A stretch of DNA of 25,000 nucleotides, from NCBI RefSeq assembly GCF_042767895.1, contig NC_091559.1, positions 13,516,674 through 13,541,673 on the forward strand, in the 5' to 3' direction. A program made the translations under genes and the position numbers. The notes beneath the pieces are model-generated. The model did not search any database. It worked only from the letters and a program-made list of their open reading frames with translations, and was not told the origin of the DNA. Below, in pieces: positions 18,790-25,000 of the stretch (positions are counted from its first letter, which is position 1; each line of letters starts with the position of its first letter). Origin of the DNA: Penaeus vannamei. Its lineage: Eukaryota; Arthropoda; Malacostraca; Decapoda; Penaeidae.

Positions 18790-19660
18790 CGCGTGCCAAA
18801 AAGAAAGTGTCAAGAGCAGAGATCAGCGGGCAAGCAGGCAAGCAGCAGGTGCAAGCAGGCAGCGCAGCCTCTCCCCGCCCGGCTGATGACGGGCACGAAG
18901 CTGGAGCCCCGGCATATTTGTGGGCTGCGTCACGCTGTGCGAAAGGCATCTCATACATTTTAGCGGGCAACATGAGAGCATGAGCTGTAATTATGTGCTT
19001 CGTGTCGGGGTGTCGGACGCATGTATATGATAACAAATTGCGGCCGCACATAGGCCGCCACTTCGACGCACACGACCGCAACCAAAAAGAAAGAAAAGAA
19101 CGCTAAACAAATTCCCAAAAGATCAGACAGTAAGAAATCTGGGCAAAATTAGCGTTCCTGGAGCCGCATCGGGTGGGGAAAAAAGGTCAGAAGCCAGGTC
19201 AGCTCAGGAAACAGTTCAAATATTAGCCATGGGTAAAATTTCACGAGGGAAATAGCAAGGCTACGACACAAGAGGCTGCATGTGAACTGAGGTGTCGGAC
19301 AGAAGTAGACGCCAAAGGTACACCGCCACTAGATTACACAAGAGGAGACGAAAAAAGAGTAAAGTAAAAAAGAAAACAATGAAAATGCACATGTTCAAAC
19401 CTCCCGAAATACCGCGGGAGATACATGCAGGGAATGTAGTGTGGTACAGAGACTCGGAGAAAAAACACAAAAAGAAAAAGAAAAAGAAAAAGGAGGGAAA
19501 GAAGCAGCAGCAAAAGAAGCGCAGGATGATGGAGGATCCCGGAGTGGGATGAGGGCAGCATCCTTAATGGCTGGCGAGTCTGGGGGACGTCTTGGCCACT
19601 TCCTTCCCCGTCCCCTGAAGGAGGCGGCGTCGCAGCCCCCGGAGGAGCAGCGGGCGCGCC
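18790..19660. other. unique AT-richer island
   Basis: About 870 bp with (GCAAGCAG)-type units at 18829-18865, a short dyad CTCCCG/CGGGAG at 19401-19420, and (AAAAAG)n at 19469-19493. The minus strand is open through 18790-19081, giving a roughly 95-residue unique peptide upstream of the SL repeats, but without recognisable content. A plus-strand frame ending at 19674 has its last twenty codons strongly G/C at the third position, but opens only at a GTG. I call no gene. Confidence 0.4.
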
Positions 19661-19679
19661 TCCTGTCTACGTGACTGTG

Positions 19680-19795
19680 CACCCACGGGGGAGGGACGGG
19701 GAGGGGAGGAGGAAAGGAGGTAAGGAAGGAGGCTGGGAAGAGAGAAAGAAGGAAAGTAGGAGGAAGGGAAGGAAGCAGTCGGGGCAGACAGAGAC
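19680..19795. other. purine-rich stretch
   Basis: GGAGGGG/GGAAG sequence; nothing else. Confidence 0.8.
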
Positions 19796-19985
19796 AAACA
19801 GACCACAAAACTAATTGACAAATAAATTACAAAAAATACAGACGATTAAAAGGACAAAATGCAATGAACGAACAACACCAAACGCTAAAATCTCTCGCAA
19901 ACTCCCGTCCAATAATGTGACAGCCACGATGCTCTTACGAAAACCTCTACAACACGTGGCAGCGGTGACTCGGTGGGCACGGACG
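19796..19985. other. AT-rich unique segment
   Basis: Contains TAATTGACAAATAAATTA near 19812 and a G-box type E-box CACGTG at 19953-19958. No gene. Confidence 0.5.
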
Positions 19986-20290
19986 GGGAGGGAGAGGAGA
20001 GGGGAAGGGAGGGGGGAAAGAGGAAGGGAGAAGAGATCAGAAGGGAAGAGAATAGGAAGGGAAGGGAAGATGAAGAGAAGAGGAAGGGAAAGGGAAAGAG
20101 AGTAAAGGGGAAGAGGACGGAGAGATTGGAAGGGAGGGAGGGGAGAAGGAAATGGATTGAGAATGGAAAAGCTAAAGCAGGGAAGGGACGACAGGCAAAG
20201 AGAGAGAGAAAAGAAACGAGAAGCTAAGAAGAAGGGGGAGAGGAGAAGGAAGAAACGAGAGTAGGGGAAAGGGGAATTTAAGGGGAGGGT
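19986..20290. other. purine-rich domain
   Basis: GGGAAG/GAGAGG decayed repeat. Frames are Arg/Lys/Glu/Gly only. Confidence 0.85.
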
Positions 20291-20470
20291 CAGGTTTAAA
20301 CTCTAATTAACGTGAGTGTGGTAAGGAGGGCAAACGAGTGCGGGCAGCGAGCGAACGAGCGAGTGAGCGAGTGAGGGGGGAGGGGGTGAATGGCACCTCA
20401 TGAGCGAAGGGTGTGGCACAGTGACACGGCAGGTCGGGCCAGATGGGGAGGGATGGAGGGCCGTCCACGG
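20291..20470. other. short mixed segment
   Basis: Includes a GCGAGCGAACGAGCGAGTGAGCGAGTGAG-like GAGC/GAGT run at about 20347-20375, related in style to the 20-bp minisatellite at 1841-1920. No gene. Confidence 0.6.
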
Positions 20471-21230
20471 GGAGAAGTGCTTGGGGAAGATGAAAAGCTT
20501 GAAGGGGGAGGAGAGGATAAGGGGAGGAGGAGGAGGAGGAGGAGGAGGAGGAGGAGGAAGAGGAGGAGGAGGAGGAGGAGGAGGAGGAGGAAGAAGAAAA
20601 AGAAGAAGAGGAAGACGACGACGAGGCGGAGGAGGAAGAAAAGGAAGAAGAAGAATGGTGGGAAGAGGAAGAAACGGAAGAAGGGGAGGATGATGAGGAT
20701 GAGGACAAGTTGGAAGAAGAAAGAAATAAGAGAAGATGGGAAGTGGGCGAGTATAAATACGAGGAAGAGATCGGAGACTCAGGAGGGCACAAAACGAAGG
20801 AAAGGGGAAGGAGAGAATAATGACAGGAGACAAAAACGGGAAGGATAAATAGGGGTGGAAGGAACGAGGGAAGAGGAGACTGAGAAGACAGAAAGCGAGT
20901 GAGGAGGCGGCGGCGGAGGAGGAGGAGGAGGGTCTGGGAGAAGCAGCCTGAGGGTGAGAGATTTTGTGTACGTGAGGAATGGAGTAGTGCGGAGGGAGAG
21001 AGGCGGAGGGAGGAGGAGAGAGAAGGAGGGAGGGAGCGAGGGAGGGAGGAGGTAAGGAGGAGAGGAAAGAAAGAGAGAGGGAAGGAAGGACAGAGGGAGG
21101 GTAGAAGGAGCAAATCTGAGGGAGAGAGGGAAGGAAGAGAGAGCGAAGATAAGGGAGAGAGTTAGGGAGAGAGTGTGGGAGGATGGAGGGGATAGGGGAG
21201 GGAAAGAGGGCGGGAGGGGAAGAAGGGAGG
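20471..21230. other. purine-rich domain with (GGA)n
   Basis: (GGA)n at about 20524-20592, GAA/GAC triplets to 20700, then degenerate GGAAG, a second (GGC)(GGA) patch at 20904-20932 and (GGGA)-like sequence to 21190. The minus strand is open for 383 codons as Ser/Pro/Leu, an artefact. Confidence 0.88.
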
Positions 21231-21567
21231 TCAGCGGGAGTGAGGGTTGGGCGGGGGTGTGTCCGCGGGGCAGAGGAAGATCCGTGGGCGTGAAAGGGTT
21301 TTGGCGGTGCAGGAACGCAGGCGAGGGCGTGCAAGAGGCGCGGGGTCGCAGGTCGTGGGCGGCAGAGGGCGTCGGAGGGGCCTAGGCAGCACGGGGGCGT
21401 GGGCGGGAGGGGGTAGGGAGGAGCTAGAAGGGCGTGGCCATAACTCGTCAGCACGCCCCGATAGCCCGAGCCTCAGCACTGCCAAAGATAACGGCCCCGC
21501 CCTCCTGTTTGCTCACCAGGTTGTGTCCGCCCCGCCCGCGCCCCTCCCCTGGCCCCCTAGTGCCAGC
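21231..21567. other. GC-rich segment with paired GC-boxes
   Basis: G-rich, CpG-rich. GGGCGTG (21430-21436) and CACGCCC (21452-21458) form an inverted pair; both match the core bound by KLF/Sp zinc fingers. GCCATAA lies between them. No gene. Confidence 0.45.
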
Positions 21568-21745
21568 CTTGTGTACGTATGTGTGCATCTGTGTCCGCTT
21601 TCTCTCCTCTGTGCGTGCGCGCGTGCGTGCGTGTGTGTGTCTGTTGTTTGTCCGTGTTCGTACGAATGTTTGTGTGTGTATGTGCATGTGTCTGTGCGTG
21701 CTCCCGAGTTTGTTTGTTGGCTTGTTTGTTTGATTGTGTTGGGTG
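21568..21745. repeat. degenerate (TG)n field
   Basis: GTGTACGTATGTGTGC-type sequence with a GTGCGTGCGCGCGTGCGTGC core near 21611-21632 and (TTTG)n at the right end. Alternating purine-pyrimidine content suggests Z-DNA capacity. Confidence 0.88.
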
Positions 21746-22009
21746 GCGCGCCGAGTGCCTTCTCACGGTGCCCGAGCTCAATCCACGTTCTTGTGTGTGG
21801 CACCATCACCCCCTCTCTCCCCCTCCCCCGCCCCCTTGCACTTGCTCTCTGTGTGGCTCTGTGTCCAACTTCCTGTATATTCCCTTGCCCGCCTGCCCTG
21901 TAGCTGTGTTTGTTTGTTTAACTTCTCCTCCCTCCCCCTCCCCCCACCACACGCTCTTCAACCTGTCTCCCCGCCACCCCCCTCTCGCCCCGCCACCCTT
22001 CTCCCGCCC
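21746..22009. other. C/T-rich mixed sequence
   Basis: CCCTCTCC and CTTGC units with short unique pieces. A long Ser/Pro/Leu frame here is compositional. Confidence 0.65.
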
Positions 22010-22150
22010 TGCCCTCTCCCTCTCCCCTTCCCCCCTGCCCACTCCCTCTCCCATTCCCAATGCCCTCCCCTCTCCCCTTCCCGATGCCCGCTCCCTGCCC
22101 TCCCCCATGTCCTCTCCCTCTCCCCTGCCCTCCCCCTGCCCTTCCCCCTG
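22010..22150. repeat. ~25-bp pyrimidine minisatellite, TGCCC-punctuated
   Basis: TGCCC begins at 22010, 22036, 22061, 22085, 22096, 22126 and 22137. The spacings are 26, 25, 24, 11, 30 and 11 bp, so a 25-bp unit breaks into shorter ones. Between them is CTCCCCTTCCC. It runs into CTGACAG at 22154 and so also resembles a very long acceptor pyrimidine tract. Confidence 0.75.
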
Positions 22151-22216
22151 ACAGCGTTTGTGCGGCGGGTCATCCCTCACACGGGCCGCGTCGTCGCCCG
22201 CGAGGCGCTGTCAGGG
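22146..22216. repeat. 11-bp perfect inverted repeat (stem-loop)
   Basis: CCCTGACAGCG (22146-22156) and CGCTGTCAGGG (22206-22216) are exact reverse complements. An inner stem GCGGG (22165-22169) with CCCGC (22197-22201) can stack above, leaving a 27-nt terminal loop. Confidence 0.85.
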
Positions 22217-22500
22217 CCTTGCCTTGCGCCCGCTCTCCGCCCTAAGCTCTCGCCATTATTGTCTCTCTCTTGGTTTATTTAGTGCGATCATGCGCTCGCT
22301 CTCTTGCTTGTGCTCTTGCTTGCTCGCTCTCTCTCTTTCTCCTTCTCTCTCTCTCCTCTTTCCTTTTATCTCTCCCAAGCCCACTCTCTTACTCTCACCC
22401 TAAACTTCTCCCCTCTCCACACTCTCACCCTCTTCCTCTTCCTCCTTCTCCCCCCCCCCCACTCCCCCGTCTTTCTCTCCCTATTTCATGCTAATCAGTC
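22217..22500. other. unique patch then pyrimidine-rich stretch
   Basis: A GC-rich piece is followed by TGGTTTATTTAG near 22270 and a duplicated CTCTTGCTTG at 22306-22325. CT-rich DNA with an 11-C run (22450-22460) follows, then the octamer ATGCTAAT at 22488-22495. Confidence 0.6.
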
Positions 22501-22503
22501 GCC

Positions 22504-22546
22504 GTGAGTGTCAGCCGCGTGCGCCGTATACAGAGTGAGTGTCAGC
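22504..22546. repeat. 12-bp direct repeat GTGAGTGTCAGC
   Basis: Two identical copies at 22504-22515 and 22535-22546, 31 bp apart, in unique GC-rich sequence. Each begins with GTGAGT, a donor-like string. Confidence 0.9.
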
Positions 22547-22778
22547 GATACGTCTCGACTCGTTACCGCCTGGTGCGCGGAGGCGAGCTGAGGCGTCGCT
22601 CCGGCTTTCCTCGCTGGCGCCCTGGCTTCCCTTTTTTATTCGATTTTGGCTTCGTTTTCCCTTCTTTTTGTCCTCCGTGCGCGAGCTGGGGCGAGGGAGA
22701 CGCAAGGGAATGAACACATGGACGCACAGACACTAACATGCACGCAGACAGACATACACACGTACATATACCCTCATC
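22547..22778. other. unique GC-rich then CA-rich sequence
   Basis: Non-repetitive to about 22720, then ACAGACAC/ACATACAC decay leading into the compound repeat. Nothing recognised. Confidence 0.5.
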
Positions 22779-23085
<307 letters not shown>

Positions 23086-24205
23086 AACCCTGGGGGAGGG
23101 GGCGAGGGAGGGACATTTCAAGGGAGGTGGGGGATTTGGGGGAGGAAAGGGGGGTGAGAGGGATTTCAGGGAGGGAGGGAGGGAGGGGAGTTTGGAGAGG
23201 AAAGGAGGAGAGGGATTGCAGGGAGGGAAGGAAGGGGGGAGTGTGGTGTCAGGACATGGGTGAGGGAGGGGATCTGGTGAGGAAGAGAGACAGGGTAAGG
23301 GAGGGAATCAGGGTGACATGAGGGCGAACTTTAGGATGAGGAAAGAAAGTCAGGGAAAGGGAGTAGAGATATGGTGTGTGATGCAAGTTAAGTGAAGTGA
23401 GGGAGAGAGTTGAGGGAAACAAGGCTTCAGGGCAAGGGAGACAGACACAGGACAGTGATAGAGACAAGTGAAGGCGAGGCTGGGAAGTTAGGGTGAGGGA
23501 GAACACGAGAGATAAAGGAAAATAAGGGCGACGGAAGGGTGACGACGGCAGGAAGAATAGCAGACGGAGGGAAGCGACGATAAAGGAGGGAAGCAAGGGT
23601 GATGGCCGCATAATAATGGTGACATGTGGTGGCAGGGTGAGCGAGGGTGCAGAGGGGAGCCGTCCAGCCCACGGACCCGCTCGTGCTGTGCGAACGAGAG
23701 GAGAGAAAGAGGTGAAGAGGAAGAGGAACTGGAGGAGGGGAGGAGAAAAGGTAGAAAGTAAGAGGGAAGAGGAATAGAAGGGGGGGGAAGAGAAGAGAGG
23801 GGAGGGGAAGAGGATGAGGAATGGGAGGAGGGGAGGAGAAGAGGTAGAAGGAAAGAGAGAAGGGAGATAGGAGGGGAAAGGAGAGGAGGAGAGGAGAATG
23901 GAAGAGAGGTAGAAGGAAAGAGGGAGAGGAATTCGAGGGGAAAAGGAAAGGAGAAGGGAGGAGACGAGGTATAAGAGGAAGTGGTAGAAAGGTAGGAAAG
24001 CAAATTAAAAATAATAGAAAGAAAAGGAGATAGAAGAGAAAGCCGGAGAAGAGGGCGTCGATGGGACAAGAGGAGGAGAAGGAGGAGGAGGAGGAAGAGG
24101 GGGAGGAGAAGGAAGAGGAGTAGAAAGAGGAGGAGGAGAAGAAGAAGGAAGAGTAGGAGGAGGAAGAGGAGGAGGAGGAGAAGGAGGAGGAAGGGATGAG
24201 TGGCA
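23086..24205. other. purine-rich domain
   Basis: Over 1.1 kb of A/G with few interruptions: GGGAGGGA, then GAGGGAAT-type units, then a longer-period repeat (23725-23990), then (GGA)(GAA) triplets at 24066-24195. The 495-codon minus-strand frame (23427-24914) is Ser/Leu/Pro and compositional. Confidence 0.88.
23725..23990. repeat. long-period purine repeat (60-95 bp)
   Basis: GAGGTAGAAGGAAAGAG is identical at 23841-23857 and 23906-23922, with diverged copies near 23748 and 23966. GGAGGAGGGGAGGAGAA precedes the first two. The period varies from about 60 to 94 bp, so it is a decayed array within a purine tract. Confidence 0.7.
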
Positions 24206-24290
24206 GGTGAATACACGAGACGTCGGTGACTTCGAGGGCGGCCCTACCTGTATCGGGGCGCGGGCGACCTTCGCCTTCAAACAGCGGACC
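24206..24290. other. short unique segment
   Basis: GC-rich with GACGTC at about 24219 and CTACCTG at 24244-24250. No gene. Confidence 0.5.
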
Positions 24291-24309
24291 TTTTTTTTTT
24301 GGGGGGGGG
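24291..24309. repeat. T10G9 homopolymer junction
   Basis: Ten T (24291-24300) followed directly by nine G (24301-24309), at the boundary between a unique segment and a purine-rich domain. Confidence 0.92.
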
Positions 24310-24480
24310 ATGCCAAGAGGAGGAGGAAGGGGATAGGATGGAGGAGAGGATGAAGAAGGGGGAAAGGAAGAGAAGAAGCAGATGAAGAAGGAGAAGGAGG
24401 AGGAGGAGGAGTAAGGAGAAGAAAAAGAAGAAGAAGAAGGAGAAGAAAGACGAGAAGGCAGGAGGAGGAGGAGCAGGAGG
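24310..24480. other. purine-rich stretch
   Basis: GGA/GAA triplet-rich sequence without long perfect arrays. Confidence 0.8.

Positions 24481-25000
<520 letters not shown>

Noticed and set aside
19441..19674. Plus-strand 77-codon frame with G/C-rich third positions at its end
   Set aside because: Opens only at GTG, its first third is Lys/Glu low complexity from an A/G tract, and no acceptor stronger than an AAG lies before the biased part.

Overview
The window looks like non-coding nuclear DNA of an animal with a very microsatellite-rich genome. My best guess is a decapod crustacean, such as a penaeid shrimp or a crab. This rests on the extreme density of (AG/CT)n, (AC/GT)n, (GGA/TCC)n and (GAA/TTC)n tracts, on open frames that translate only to SL, RE, TH, CV, EEE/KKK or PPP runs, and on the absence of any operon-like or compact gene layout. 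It is an inference, not a diagnosis. I recognise no protein family, rRNA, tRNA, CRISPR array or transposase in any frame. The long open frames (up to 655 codons on the minus strand) are stop-free only because dinucleotide and trinucleotide repeats contain no stop codon.

Layout. 1-1390: an (AG)n tract and purine-rich flank that switches near 470 to about 900 bp of pyrimidine-rich DNA. 1391-3000: a GC-rich unique island holding (GGGA)n, (AG)n and a 20-bp minisatellite. 3000-4085: purine tract, a 10-bp minisatellite and a unique island. 4086-7190: (CA)n, then mostly pyrimidine-rich DNA with a 470-bp (CT)n/(CTCTCC)n block and a purine (GGA)(GAA)(GGA) block. 7195-10040: unique GC-rich island, (CA)n, then more unique DNA. 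10040-13080: pyrimidine-rich stretches alternating with unique islands. 13080-14440: G-rich DNA, poly-G, (GT)n, a 20-bp-period TGACAC minisatellite, (GA)n. 14440-17150: a small unique island, (CT)n, a tetranucleotide field, pyrimidine-rich DNA. 17150-21230: mostly purine-rich, with a 550-bp (GA)n field. 21230-23080: GC-rich DNA, (TG)n, pyrimidine minisatellite, unique pieces and a compound repeat. 23080-25000: purine-rich DNA ending in (GA)n and a short unique tail.

The unique islands carry what biological signal there is. Candidate splice signals include two plus-strand sites where a pyrimidine tract and CAG abut GTGAGT (1399/1400 and 6101/6102), the arrangement of recursive-splicing ratchet points in very long arthropod introns, and a strong minus-strand acceptor at 9962. 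The GC-rich islands also contain apparently frequent GCCAT (PHO/YY1-type) and TTTATKG (Caudal/posterior-Hox-type) cores, including four copies of the octamer GCCATAAA. The simplest reading is intronic or intergenic DNA, possibly beside a developmental gene, with scattered cis-regulatory islands in a sea of satellites. No gene product can be assigned.
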